Assembly: GCF_030687895.1 (NCBI RefSeq)
Contig: NZ_CP117452.1
Span: forward strand, 1,443,501 to 1,507,500
DNA from: Pseudomonas sp. FP198
GTDB lineage: Bacteria; Pseudomonadota; Gammaproteobacteria; Pseudomonadales; Pseudomonadaceae
Length of the DNA stretch: 64,000 bases
Direction of reading: 5' to 3'
In this document: in pieces, positions 51,785-63,550 of the stretch
Layout: the number at the start of each line of letters is the position of its first letter
Position numbering within the stretch: position 1 is the stretch's first letter
Program-made: the position numbers and the translations under genes
Notes under the pieces: model-generated
Told to the model about the DNA's origin: nothing
The model's database searches: none
What the model saw: only the letters and a program-made list of their open reading frames with translations

Positions 51785-52504
51785 ATGAGCGTCACCAATA
51801 CCACCGGTTTGAGCCTCAACGAAGTACTGGCCAACTCCTCGGTCAAGACCAACACCACGACCGATGGCCTGGGCGCGGCGTCGGCTGCGGCGACTGGCAA
51901 GAAAGAGCTGGGCAAGGATGCGTTCCTGCAGTTGCTCGTCACTCAGCTGAATAACCAGAACCCGCTGGAGCCACAGGACAACGGCGAGTTCGTTGCCCAG
52001 TTGGCGCAGTTCAGCAGCCTGGAAGGCATCACCACCCTCAACGACACCGTCAGGGGTATTGCCAGCAACTACAACTCGTCCCAGGCCCTGCAGGCTTCTT
52101 CGCTGGTGGGCCGTTCGGTCATTGCCCCGGGCGACAAGGCGGTGGTCGACACCTCCAAGAGCCTCAACGGCACGGTGGTGGTACCGACATCGGTATCGTC
52201 CCTCTCGATCAAGATCAACGACAAGGACGGCAAGACGGTGCGCACCATCGAGCTGGGCAGCCAGAACGCCGGCAAGGCCGATTTCATCTGGGACGGCAAG
52301 GGCGAAGACGGCACCCCGCTCGAGTCGGGCACCTATACCTTCGCCGCCTCGACCACCATCGATGGCAAGGCGACTTCGCTGGTCACCAACCTGCCGGCCA
52401 CGGTCAGCAGCGTCACGATCAGCCAGACCGGCGGCGAGCTGATGCTCAACCTCGCCGGCCTGGGCAGCATCCCGCTGTCACGCGTACAAACTATTGGTAT
52501 GTAA
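51785..52504 (+). CDS. flgD: hook assembly scaffold FlgD
   Basis: 239 residues: the conserved export/assembly segment DAFLQLLVTQLNNQNPLEP near residue 43, then a fibronectin/tudor-like C-terminal region (VWxGxD-type IWDGKGEDGTPLESGTYTF). It caps the growing hook and is discarded after completion. Confidence 0.95.
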   Translation: MSVTNTTGLSLNEVLANSSVKTNTTTDGLGAASAAATGKKELGKDAFLQLLVTQLNNQNPLEPQDNGEFVAQLAQFSSLEGITTLNDTVRGIASNYNSSQALQASSLVGRSVIAPGDKAVVDTSKSLNGTVVVPTSVSSLSIKINDKDGKTVRTIELGSQNAGKADFIWDGKGEDGTPLESGTYTFAASTTIDGKATSLVTNLPATVSSVTISQTGGELMLNLAGLGSIPLSRVQTIGM

Positions 52505-52536
52505 GAGCCGACTAACCCGGCAAAAAGGAGTGCAAT

Positions 52537-53856
52537 ATGTCTTTCAATATCGGCCTTAGCGGTCTCTATGCAGCCAACAAACAGCTGGACGTGACGGGTA
52601 ACAACATCGCCAACGTGGCGACCACCGGTTTCAAGTCGTCCCGCGCGGAATTCGCCGACGTCTACTCGGCCACCAAGCTGGGCTCGGGCTCCAAGACCGT
52701 CGGCAACGGCGTGCGCCTGGCCAACGTTTCCCAGCAGTTCGGCCAGGGTGACGTGAACAACACCGGCAACGTGTTGGACATGGGTATCCAGGGCCAGGGC
52801 TTTTTTGTCCTGAGCAACAACGGTTCGCTGAGCTACACCCGTGCCGGTACCTTCAAGACCGACAAGGAAGGCTTCATCACCAACAGCGAAGGCACCGCGC
52901 GCCTGCAGGGTTATGGCGTGGATGCCAACGGCAAGATCCAGAACGGCATCCTGACCGACCTGCGCATCGACACGTCCAACCTGCCGCCCAAGCCCACCGA
53001 CCTGATTTCGTCGACCATCAACCTGAACTCGACGGCAGACGCGATTCCGAAGACGGCGACCTACAAGTTCGATCCGGCCAATACCGCCACCTTCACCAAG
53101 CAGTTCACCACCCCGGTCTACGATGCCCAGGGTAACCAGCACTCCATGGACCAGTACATGGTCAAGACGGGCGCCAACACCTGGGACGTCTACACCCTGA
53201 TCGATGGTCGTAACCTGGACGGCAGTTCGCCGACCGACGCAACCACCCTTGCGGTCCCTTCGACCATGACTTTTGGCGAGAGCGGCGAGTTGCTTAAGGT
53301 CAGTACGCCAATGCCGTCGGGCACGCCGCGCGAGAGCAGCGATCTGCTGCTTACGGGCTGGATTCCAGGTACCGTGAAGGATGGCGTGTGGAGCGCCAAC
53401 GGTGCCGATGGCGCTGATACCATCACACTTTCCCTGGGCAAGACCACCCAGTTCAACGCTGACACTGCACGGTCGATTCCTACTCAGAACGGCTACGCCA
53501 CCGGCCAGATCACCAACCTGACCATCGACGGCAGCGGTGTGCTGCTGGCGAACTTCAGCAACAACCAGACCAAGCCGATCGGCCAGCTCTCCCTGGCCAG
53601 CTTCACCAACGAGCAAGGCCTGCAGCCTGTAGGCGGCACTAGCTGGAAAGAAACCTTTGCGTCGGGCATCCCGGGCTACGATGCTCCGGAAACCGGCACC
53701 CTGGGTTCGATCGTCTCCAACTCCCTGGAAGAGTCCAACGTCAACCTGACCAACGAACTGGTCGAGCTGATCAAGGCCCAGAGCAACTACCAGGCGAACG
53801 CCAAGACCATCTCCACCCAGAGCACCATCATGCAGACCATTATTCAGATGACTTGA
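52537..53856 (+). CDS. flgE: flagellar hook protein FlgE
   Basis: A 439-residue hook subunit. It has the rod/hook N-terminus SFNIGLSGLYAANKQLDVTGNNIANVATTG (split here across two motifs), the FlgE-type central domains, and the C-terminal helix ELVELIKAQSNYQANAKTI. AAAAAGGAG precedes the ATG. The transcription unit ends here with a terminator; flgF does not follow, because nrdA lies next on the other strand. Confidence 0.95.
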   Translation: MSFNIGLSGLYAANKQLDVTGNNIANVATTGFKSSRAEFADVYSATKLGSGSKTVGNGVRLANVSQQFGQGDVNNTGNVLDMGIQGQGFFVLSNNGSLSYTRAGTFKTDKEGFITNSEGTARLQGYGVDANGKIQNGILTDLRIDTSNLPPKPTDLISSTINLNSTADAIPKTATYKFDPANTATFTKQFTTPVYDAQGNQHSMDQYMVKTGANTWDVYTLIDGRNLDGSSPTDATTLAVPSTMTFGESGELLKVSTPMPSGTPRESSDLLLTGWIPGTVKDGVWSANGADGADTITLSLGKTTQFNADTARSIPTQNGYATGQITNLTIDGSGVLLANFSNNQTKPIGQLSLASFTNEQGLQPVGGTSWKETFASGIPGYDAPETGTLGSIVSNSLEESNVNLTNELVELIKAQSNYQANAKTISTQSTIMQTIIQMT

Positions 53857-53886
53857 TATCGATGGTTGCTTGAAAGCTGCACAAGG

Positions 53887-53910
53887 AGCCCCTCGCAAGA
53901 GGGGCTTTTT
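53887..53910 (+). terminator. terminator of flgBCDE
   Basis: AGCCCCTC-GCAA-GAGGGGCT followed by TTTT. Confidence 0.88.
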
Positions 53911-53945
53911 CATGGGTGATGGTTTTGTATTGTTTGTGCCGGCCT

Positions 53946-54013
53946 CTTCGCGAGCAGGCTCGCTCCCACAGAGAGGACACATTCCAATGTGGGAGCGAGC
54001 CTGCTCGCGAAAG
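53946..54013. repeat. REPIN (short spacer)
   Basis: Inverted REP pair of the GCCTGCT subfamily between the flgE and nrdA terminators. Confidence 0.9.
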
Positions 54014-54046
54014 CGCTGGGTCAGTCAACACTTTATTCCAGACAAA

Positions 54047-54085
54047 AGAAAACCCCCGATAAACCAGCGGTCTATCGGGGGCTTT
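54047..54085 (-). terminator. intrinsic terminator of nrdA
   Basis: On the minus strand GCCCCCGATAGACC...TTTATCGGGGG followed by TTTTCTTTT. Confidence 0.88.
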
Positions 54086-54121
54086 CCTCAGCAGGCGCCT
54101 TTCAGCGCCCACCCGCTCAGC

Positions 54122-57013
<2,892 letters not shown>

Positions 57014-57337
57014 GGGTGTCTCCACGTTCTCTATGTTTATTTGGGCACCATCACGGTGCCCACCGTTCCGTCCTGAAGCACTACAACCGGCTGGCGCCGG
57101 GTATAACAACTTCGGGACAGTAGGAAGCGGGCCAGTGGCGCCGCTTCCATCCGAAGTTCTCGGGTCGCGAGCCTGGGCTCGAAACCGGGTTTGCCAAGGT
57201 GGGCAGCAAAGAACTGCAACACCCGTACCGTTCCGGTCGTTTTCGACCTTGGAAACAGCTGCCATCCGCAGGGGCGGTCTGGGTTTGGAAAAATGCGCTG
57301 TTGCAGCAAGACAGAGGCAAGAAAAGCGCTTGAATTC

Positions 57338-57387
57338 TCTATCCGACTTGTGTTTGGTTTTTGGCCTGAAACCCTACATGTAGGGTT
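57338..57387 (-). promoter_or_regulatory. NrdR-like boxes upstream of nrdA
   Basis: ACCCTACATGTAGGGT (57371-57386) matches 12 of 16 positions of the NrdR box ACACTATATATAGTGT and lies within a 20-bp perfect palindrome (57369-57388). A degenerate second box TCTATCCGACTTGTGT is at 57338-57353, about three helical turns away, as NrdR pairs require. Confidence 0.55.
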
Positions 57388-57443
57388 TTTTGCGCGGCGG
57401 GCTACAAGATAATGCGTTTTGGGGGATGAATCAACGTGCTACC

Positions 57444-57452
57444 TGTGGATAA
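57444..57452 (-). promoter_or_regulatory. DnaA box upstream of nrdA
   Basis: TGTGGATAA, the exact complement of TTATCCACA. DnaA control of nrdAB is known in E. coli. Confidence 0.55.
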
Positions 57453-57726
57453 GCCTGTGCGTAATTTGTGTGCGAAACGTGGAACTGCTCTGTAGGCCGC
57501 GACCTTGCTGGAGCGAGCCTTTTTTCAACGATTTCGAGCGGCCGAAAACAGCTTGGTGTTTTTGCGGGCGCGCACGTTACCACACACATCCGCCTCGACC
57601 GAACGCATTTGTCCGCTTGTTTTCCATACAGCCGCCGTTTATACAATCGGCCGGTGCATGAGCGCGATGATCCTCCTTTGATATGACAAAAAGATGGGAG
57701 GACGCACATTTTCAAGTGGGCACTGT

Positions 57727-57821
57727 TGTGGCGAAGGAGCTTGCTCCCGCTGGGCTGCGTAGCGGCCCCGGAATTTTACGGTCGCTGCGCAACCGAGCGG
57801 GCGCAAGCTCCCTCGCCACAG
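57727..57821. repeat. REP pair, GTGGCGA family
   Basis: GTGGCGAAGGAGCTTGCTCC at the left and GCAAGCTCCCTCGCCAC at the right, with complementary GGGCTGCGTAGCGGCCCC and GTCGCTGCGCAACC inner parts. Related to the clusters at 6543 and 61109. Confidence 0.8.
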
Positions 57822-57872
57822 GATGAGCGTTCATCCTTTCTTTTTATAGCTACAACAAGACGAGGCCCCTCC

Positions 57873-58595
57873 GTGGAACAAGAAGCCTGGCAGATATTGA
57901 TTGTCGAGGATGACCAGCGGCTGGCCGAGCTGACCCGCGAATACCTGGAAAGCAACGGCCTGCGCGTCGCCATCGAGGGCAACGGCGCGGTGGCGGCCCA
58001 GCGGATCATCGACGAGCAGCCGGACCTGGTCATTCTCGACCTGATGCTGCCCGGCGAAGATGGCTTGAGCATCTGCCGCAAGGCGCGCGAGCACTACGAC
58101 GGGCCGATCCTGATGCTCACCGCGCGGGCTGACGACACCGACCAGATCCAGGGCCTGGACCTGGGCGCCGACGACTATGTCTGCAAGCCGGTGCGCCCGC
58201 GCGTCCTGTTGGCCCGCATCCAGGCCCTGCTGCGACGCAGCGAGCCGGAGCCGTCCGCGGCACCGAAGCAGCGGCGCCTGGAGTTCGGCCCGTTGGTGGT
58301 GGACAACGCTTTGCGCGAAGCCTGGTTGCAGGGCAACGGTATCGAGCTGACCAGCGCCGAATTCGACCTGCTCTGGCTGCTGGTGTCCAACGCCGGGCGC
58401 ATCCTGTCCCGCGAGGAAATCTTCACCGCCCTGCGCGGCATCGGCTACGACGGCCAGGATCGCTCGATCGACGTGCGTATCTCGCGCATCCGTCCGAAGA
58501 TCGGCGACGACCCGGAGCATCCTCGATTGATCAAGACCATCCGCAGCAAAGGCTACCTGTTCGTCCCTGAAGCCTGCGTAGACGCGACCCCGTGA
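57873..58595 (+). CDS. OmpR/RstA-family response regulator
   Basis: 240 residues. Receiver domain (8-120) with Asp13/Asp14, phospho-acceptor Asp56 (LVILDLMLPGEDG) and switch lysine in DYVCKPV, followed by a winged-helix DNA-binding domain (LEFGPLVVDNALREAWL...ISRIRPKIGDDPEHPRLIKT). The GTG start at 57873 has GAGG 9 nt upstream. The stop overlaps the kinase start. Located beside nrdA, as in P. aeruginosa. Target genes unknown. Confidence 0.9.
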   Translation: MEQEAWQILIVEDDQRLAELTREYLESNGLRVAIEGNGAVAAQRIIDEQPDLVILDLMLPGEDGLSICRKAREHYDGPILMLTARADDTDQIQGLDLGADDYVCKPVRPRVLLARIQALLRRSEPEPSAAPKQRRLEFGPLVVDNALREAWLQGNGIELTSAEFDLLWLLVSNAGRILSREEIFTALRGIGYDGQDRSIDVRISRIRPKIGDDPEHPRLIKTIRSKGYLFVPEACVDATP

Positions 58596-60202
58596 ACTCC
58601 ATCTTCCTGCGCATCTATGGCGGCATGTGCGCGGCACTGGTGCTGGTGGCGGTGCTTGGCGTGCTGGCGCTGCACCTGCTCAACCAGACGCGCGGCGAGC
58701 AATACCGCGAGCGCCTGGCCCATGGCACGTTTTCCTTGATGGCCGACAACCTGCGGCCGATGAACGACACCGAACGGCGCCGGGCCCTGGCGGTGTGGGA
58801 ACGTCTGCTGGGCATTCCGCTGGCGTTGCAGACATTCAGCCAGACCGACCTCGACCTGGGCCAGCGCACCCGGGTATTGCGCGGGCAGGTCCTGGTGGAG
58901 CAGATCGGGCCGCATGCGGCGAAGGTGTATCGGCTGGTCAGCGATGGCGAGCAGTTGACCCTGGTCGGGGAGGTTCGCCAGATCAGCGAGCAACTGGCCC
59001 GGGCAACCATTTACCTGCTGGCCGACGAACTGGTGCGCTATCCGGTGGCCGAGCAACCCGAGCGCTTGGCGCAACTCAAGCAGGAAAAAGGCTTCGGTTT
59101 CGACCTGCGCCTGATGACCGTCGAACAGGCGGACATGGACGACGACCAGCGCCGGCGGGTGGCCGAGGGCGACACGGTGATGGCCCTGGGCAAGGGCGCC
59201 GACTCGATCCGGGTGTTCGCCGGCATGGTGGGGACGCCGTGGGTGCTGGAAATCGGCCCGCTGTACCAGATGAATCCGTACCCGCCCGAGTGGCTGGTGC
59301 TGATTGCCGCGCTCGGATTGAGCCTGATCGGCCTGATCGTCTATCTGCTGGTGCGCCAGCTGGAGCGGCGCCTGCGTGGCCTGGAGTCGGCCGCGACCCA
59401 GATCGCCCAGGGCAGTCTGGAGACCCGCGTACCCGCTCGGGGGGCTGACTCGGTCGGGCGCCTGGCCGCAGCGTTCAATGGCATGGCCGAGCACTTGCAG
59501 CAACTGCTGGCGATCCAGCGCGAGTTGGTGCGCGCGGTGTCCCATGAACTGCGTACACCGGTGGCGCGCCTGCGCTTCGGCCTGGAAATGCTCGGCAGCG
59601 CCAGCACGCCCGAGGCCCGGGACAAGTACTTGGCCGGCATGGATCACGACATCGAAGACCTGGATCGGCTGGTGGACGAGATGCTGACGTATGCGCGGCT
59701 GGAGCAAGGGTCGCCGGCGTTGAATTTTCAACGGGTCGACCTGGATGCGCTGGTCAACCAGGTCATCGAAGAACTGGGCCCGTTGCGCGCCGGGATTACC
59801 GTAGAGCGCGGCCTGTGCCTGTCCGCCGCCGATTGCGACGGCGCCTGGGTCGAGGCCGAGCCACGCTTTTTACATCGGGCGTTGCAGAATCTGGTGGGCA
59901 ATGCCATGCGCCACGCCAGATCCCAGGTGACCGTCAGTTACCAGGTCGGCCAGTTGCGCTGTCGGGTCGACGTCGAGGATGACGGCCCGGGCGTACCGGA
60001 GGCGGCCTGGGAGCGGGTGTTCAAGCCCTTCCTGCGCCTGGACGACAGCCGCGCACGCGCGTCGGGCGGCCATGGGCTGGGGCTGTCGATTGTGCGGCGG
60101 ATCATCCACTGGCACGACGGCCGGGCGCTGATCGGCAAGAGCAAGCGCCTGGGCGGGGCGTGTTTCAGCTTGAGCTGGCCGAGGCATCAGGATCGGTCTT
60201 GA
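58592..60202 (+). CDS. RstB-family membrane sensor histidine kinase
   Basis: 536 residues. TM1 near residues 8-30 (AALVLVAVLGVLALHLL), a periplasmic sensor of about 190 residues, TM2 (LVLIAALGLSLIGLIVYLLV), HAMP linker, phospho-acceptor RAVSHELRTPVARLRF, and ATPase motifs LVGNAMRHARS, DVEDDGPGVP and GGHGLGLSIVRRI. A GTG start at 58592 overlaps the regulator's TGA, so the two are translationally coupled. Signal unknown. Confidence 0.9.
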   Translation: MNSIFLRIYGGMCAALVLVAVLGVLALHLLNQTRGEQYRERLAHGTFSLMADNLRPMNDTERRRALAVWERLLGIPLALQTFSQTDLDLGQRTRVLRGQVLVEQIGPHAAKVYRLVSDGEQLTLVGEVRQISEQLARATIYLLADELVRYPVAEQPERLAQLKQEKGFGFDLRLMTVEQADMDDDQRRRVAEGDTVMALGKGADSIRVFAGMVGTPWVLEIGPLYQMNPYPPEWLVLIAALGLSLIGLIVYLLVRQLERRLRGLESAATQIAQGSLETRVPARGADSVGRLAAAFNGMAEHLQQLLAIQRELVRAVSHELRTPVARLRFGLEMLGSASTPEARDKYLAGMDHDIEDLDRLVDEMLTYARLEQGSPALNFQRVDLDALVNQVIEELGPLRAGITVERGLCLSAADCDGAWVEAEPRFLHRALQNLVGNAMRHARSQVTVSYQVGQLRCRVDVEDDGPGVPEAAWERVFKPFLRLDDSRARASGGHGLGLSIVRRIIHWHDGRALIGKSKRLGGACFSLSWPRHQDRS

Positions 60203-60224
60203 GAGCGGCGGTGTCCATGCCGGC

Positions 60225-60298
60225 CTCTTCGCGAGCAGGCTCGCTCCCACATTATGAAATGCGTTCCAGCTGTGGGAGCGAGCCTGCTCGCGAAGGCG
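60225..60298. repeat. REPIN
   Basis: Inverted REP pair of the GCCTGCT subfamily between the kinase and pcpS, which are convergent. Confidence 0.9.
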
Positions 60299-60319
60299 GC
60301 ATCCTGGCCAATACAACTC

Positions 60320-61054
60320 TCAGGCCTTGACGCCCACCAGGCTCAACAACTGCCCATCCTTCAACTCAAACTGCCCCTGCAGCTCACTGCCATGGCGCCA
60401 CTCGGTCGACAGATCGGTCAATAACCGCAGCCGCGCTTGTCCGTCGTGGGACCACTCGACTATTTCGGCGTGCTCGAAGTAGAAACGCTGCCCGACGATC
60501 GGGTACAGCGCCTTGAACAGGCTTTCTTTCATCGAAAAAGTCAGGGTGACCAGTAATGCGCGGTCATCCTGCGGCGCGGTGGCCATGCGCAGCAGTTCCG
60601 CCGGGGTGAGGATTTCAGCGGCCAGGCGCTCGGCGCGTTCGGGGTCGAGGAGGTTTTCCAGATCCATGCCCAGCCCTTGCCAATCCCGCTTTTGCGCGAC
60701 GATTGCCGCTGCCCGGCCGGTGCTGTGGGTGATCGAGCCGCTGACATGGGCCGGCCACACCGGGGCGCGGTCTTCGCCGATGGCCGGCACGCCGGCATGG
60801 CCGTCGAGCCGCAGCAATGCCGCCCGGGCACAGATCCGCCCGGCGAGAAACTCCGCCTGACGCTTGGCTACCGAGCGCCGGATGCTCGCCGGAGGCTCGA
60901 TGGCGCTGTTGGGGAAATCCTCAGCGACAAGCAACAGCGGATCGAAGCGAGTACTGAGCAGCACCGTATCGGGCAGGGCGTCGGGCAGCAGCCAGTGGTC
61001 ATCCAGGGGCGAACAGCAGGCGGGCAGGGCAGGGAGTGGGTTCATGCCGGGCAT
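60320..61054 (-). CDS. pcpS: 4'-phosphopantetheinyl transferase
   Basis: 244 residues, EntD/Sfp-like, matching the single Pseudomonas PPTase PcpS that modifies both fatty-acid ACP and NRPS carrier domains. Motifs: RQAEFLAGRICARAALL, GEDRAPVWPAHVSGSITHS, the Mg-binding GLGMDLENL and FSMKESLFKALYP. Either ATG (61054 or 61045) fits; no good ribosome site is visible. Confidence 0.92.
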   Translation of the reverse strand: MPGMNPLPALPACCSPLDDHWLLPDALPDTVLLSTRFDPLLLVAEDFPNSAIEPPASIRRSVAKRQAEFLAGRICARAALLRLDGHAGVPAIGEDRAPVWPAHVSGSITHSTGRAAAIVAQKRDWQGLGMDLENLLDPERAERLAAEILTPAELLRMATAPQDDRALLVTLTFSMKESLFKALYPIVGQRFYFEHAEIVEWSHDGQARLRLLTDLSTEWRHGSELQGQFELKDGQLLSLVGVKA

Positions 61055-61108
61055 TTTGCCGGGTTGGCTTGCGCCTGGGTAGTGGTGGGGCTGTGAGCGA
61101 GGAGGCTT

Positions 61109-61219
61109 TTGTGGCGAGGGAGCTTGCTCCCGCTGGGCCGCGCTGGCGCTCCAGCGCGAAGCGGCCCTGAAATCTTGCGGTCGCTGCGCAACCGAGCGGG
61201 AGCGAGCTCCCTCGCCACG
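61109..61219. repeat. REP pair, GTGGCGA family
   Basis: GTGGCGAGGGAGCTTGCTCC at the left and GAGCTCCCTCGCCAC at the right, with an extra GCTGGCGCTCCAGC hairpin inside. It lies between two minus-strand genes. Confidence 0.8.
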
Positions 61220-61244
61220 AGGGTTTCAACTGAAAGAGCCGCTG

Positions 61245-62036
61245 TCAGTTGAAAATCTTCTTGAAGAACTTCTGCATATCCGCCCAGGACTTCTCGTCAG
61301 CTTCCTTGTTGTAGGCGATGTCCGGCCCACCATGTTCGCCATGGCTCAGGCGGTCGGCGTCGGGGTTGCTGAAGCCGTGCTTGGCGCCTTCCAGGCTGAC
61401 AAACTTGTAGTCGGCGCCGGCCTTGTCCATTTCGCTCTTGAACGCGGTGACGTTGTCTTCGGTGACCATGCTGTCCAGCGCGCCGTGTTCCACCAGGATC
61501 CTGGCCTTGACGCTGCCGGGGGTGGCCGGCGTGTTGGTGACCAGCGCGCCGTGGAAACTCACCACGCCGGCCAGTGGAACGCCTTGGCGCGCCGCGTCCA
61601 GCACCACCTTGCCGCCGAAGCAGTAGCCGATGGCGGCGAGTTTGTCCGGGTCGGTATGCGGTTGTTTCTTCAACAGGTCGAGGCCGGCCTGGAAGCGCGC
61701 GCTGGCCGCCTTGCCGTCCTTGAGCGCGGCCTGCATGAAGGCCAGGGCGTCTTTCGGATGCTCGGTGTTCTTGCCGTCGCCGTACATGTCGATGGCCAGG
61801 GCGCTGTAGCCCAGGCCGGCGAGGTCACGGGCGCGGCGCTTGGCATAGTCGTTCAGGCCCCACCATTCATGCACCACCACCACGCCGGGGCGCGGGCCTT
61901 TGACCGCGTCATCATAGGCGTAATAGCCGATCAGCTTCGTGCCGTCGGCACTGGTGTAGGGAATCTCCTGGGTCTGGATGGCGGCGTGGCTGACGCCGCT
62001 CAAGGCCAGAAGTACAACAGCAAGCAACCTGCGCAT
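61245..62036 (-). CDS. dienelactone hydrolase family protein, exported
   Basis: 263 residues. The start at 62036 has TAAGGAGATCGATC upstream and a signal peptide (MRRLLAVVLLALSGVSHA). An alpha/beta hydrolase with the DLH triad: nucleophile Cys in AAIGYCFGGKVVL, Asp in EHGALDSMV, His in GAKHGFSNPDA; the cap entry VVVHEWWGLNDYAK is typical. The substrate is unknown; most relatives with a signal peptide are not catabolic dienelactone hydrolases. Divergent from oprH. Confidence 0.88.
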   Translation of the reverse strand: MRRLLAVVLLALSGVSHAAIQTQEIPYTSADGTKLIGYYAYDDAVKGPRPGVVVVHEWWGLNDYAKRRARDLAGLGYSALAIDMYGDGKNTEHPKDALAFMQAALKDGKAASARFQAGLDLLKKQPHTDPDKLAAIGYCFGGKVVLDAARQGVPLAGVVSFHGALVTNTPATPGSVKARILVEHGALDSMVTEDNVTAFKSEMDKAGADYKFVSLEGAKHGFSNPDADRLSHGEHGGPDIAYNKEADEKSWADMQKFFKKIFN

Positions 62037-62079
62037 GATCGATCTCCTTAAAAGTTTGTTGGAACAGACTAGCCGATTC

Positions 62080-62118
62080 ATTCAGCCCAGGTTCAGAGAA
62101 CGTTCAAGAGGGGTTCAG
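62080..62118 (+). promoter_or_regulatory. four tandem PhoP-type half-sites before oprH
   Basis: ATTCAG at 62080, GTTCAG at 62091, GTTCAA at 62102 and GTTCAG at 62113: six-base repeats at exactly 11-bp intervals, 61-99 bp before the oprH start. OmpR-family PhoP binds such direct repeats; autocontrol of oprH-phoPQ by PhoP is established in P. aeruginosa. Confidence 0.7.
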
Positions 62119-62178
62119 GGACCCCTGGATATCGTGGCTGCGACTTCACACAACCACCGCATCAAAAGGTACCTGACC

Positions 62179-62778
62179 ATGACTGCTATGAAAAAACTGC
62201 TGCTGGCCTTCACCGTGCTGGGCGCCAGCGCCTTGGCCCATGCCGATGACAACTTCGCCGGCCTGACCCTCGGCCAGACCAGCGACAAGGTCAAGAAATC
62301 CAATGCCCTGGACAGCGCGCTGAACAACCCCAACGCCGACGGTATCATCGGCAAGGACACCACCTACGGCCTGCGCCTGGGTCGGCAGAATGACCAGGGC
62401 CGCTACTACGCCACCTACGACAACGTATCGGGCAGCCACAACGGAATCAAGCTGCGCCAGGAGAACCTGCTGGGCAGCTACGATCTGTTCTATCCGGTGA
62501 CCGCCAGCACCAAATTGTTCGGAGGTGGCACGGCGGGCCTGACCAAGTTGACCCAGGATTCACCAGGCTTCAGCCGCGACAGCGATATCGGCTATGCCGT
62601 TGGCCTGCAAGGCGGCGTGCTGCAGCAGATTTCGCAAAACACCTCGGTGGAACTGGGTTACCGTTACCTGCGCAGCAATGCCAGCACCGAGATGAGCCCG
62701 CGCGATGGCGCCAAGGTGGGGTCGCTGGACCTGACCAGCAGCGCCCAGACCTACCTGTCCGCCAACTATACGTTCTAG
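62179..62778 (+). CDS. oprH: outer-membrane protein OprH
   Basis: 199 residues: signal peptide to AHA|DDNFAGLTLGQT, then an eight-strand beta-barrel ending in YLSANYTF (C-terminal aromatic of outer-membrane proteins). Similar along its length to P. aeruginosa OprH (YGLRLGRQNDQGRYYATYDN; GYRYLRSNASTEMSP). OprH binds LPS and stands in for Mg2+ under limitation. AAAGG precedes the ATG. It heads oprH-phoP-phoQ. Confidence 0.93.
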   Translation: MTAMKKLLLAFTVLGASALAHADDNFAGLTLGQTSDKVKKSNALDSALNNPNADGIIGKDTTYGLRLGRQNDQGRYYATYDNVSGSHNGIKLRQENLLGSYDLFYPVTASTKLFGGGTAGLTKLTQDSPGFSRDSDIGYAVGLQGGVLQQISQNTSVELGYRYLRSNASTEMSPRDGAKVGSLDLTSSAQTYLSANYTF

Positions 62779-62872
62779 GCGGCAGGGTAATGATGGGATG
62801 CAGCCGGATCGGCGCTTACGATCCGGCGCCTTTGGTTGGAAATTGGTTGTTTGATTCGCCTGGGAGAGGCCC

Positions 62873-63550
62873 ATGAAACTATTGGTTGTCGAAGACGAAG
62901 CGTTGTTGCGCCACCATTTGCAAACCCGTCTCACCGACAGCGGCCATGTGGTCCAGGCCGTGGCCAATGCCGAGGAAGCCTTGTACCAGGTCCGCGAATT
63001 CAATCACGACCTGGCGGTGATCGACCTGGGCTTGCCGGGCATCAGCGGCCTGGAACTGATTCGCCGGTTGCGCTCGCAGGACAAGACCTTCCCGATCCTG
63101 ATCCTGACCGCCCGCGGCAACTGGCAGGACAAAGTCGAAGGCCTGGCTGCCGGGGCCGATGACTACGTGGTGAAGCCGTTTCAGTTCGAAGAGCTCGAAG
63201 CCCGGCTGAATGCCCTGCTGCGTCGCTCCAGCGGTTTCACCCAATCGACCATCGTGGCCGGTCCGTTGTTGCTCGACCTCAACCGCAAGCAGGCGTCCCT
63301 CGGTGACGAGCCGCTGGCCTTGACCGCCTACGAATACCGCATCCTCGAATACTTGATGCGCCATCACCAGCAGGTGGTCGCCAAGGATCGCCTGATGGAG
63401 CAGCTTTACCCCGATGACGACGAGCGCGATCCCAATGTGATCGAAGTGCTGGTCGGGCGCCTGCGCCGCAAGCTGGAGGCGCCGGCCGGGTTCAAGCCGA
63501 TCGATACCGTGCGTGGCCTGGGTTACCTGTTCAACGAGCGCTGCCAGTGA
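62873..63550 (+). CDS. phoP: PhoP response regulator
   Basis: 225 residues. Receiver with acidic Glu7/Asp8, phospho-acceptor Asp51 (LAVIDLGLPGI) and lysine in DDYVVKPFQFEE; OmpR-type winged helix at the C-terminus (LTAYEYRILEYLMRHHQQVV...LVGRLRRKLE). GGGAGAGG precedes the ATG. With PhoQ it responds to low Mg2+ and cationic peptides. The stop overlaps the phoQ GTG. Confidence 0.95.
   Translation: MKLLVVEDEALLRHHLQTRLTDSGHVVQAVANAEEALYQVREFNHDLAVIDLGLPGISGLELIRRLRSQDKTFPILILTARGNWQDKVEGLAAGADDYVVKPFQFEELEARLNALLRRSSGFTQSTIVAGPLLLDLNRKQASLGDEPLALTAYEYRILEYLMRHHQQVVAKDRLMEQLYPDDDERDPNVIEVLVGRLRRKLEAPAGFKPIDTVRGLGYLFNERCQ

Larger units (their letters stand above)
57014..57872. other. divergent region between nrdA and the RstA-like gene
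   Basis: 859 bp: a long nrdA leader/promoter region with an NrdR-like palindrome and a DnaA box, then a REP pair of the second family, then the regulator's ribosome site. No convincing gene; short open frames lack ribosome sites and family features. Confidence 0.6.
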
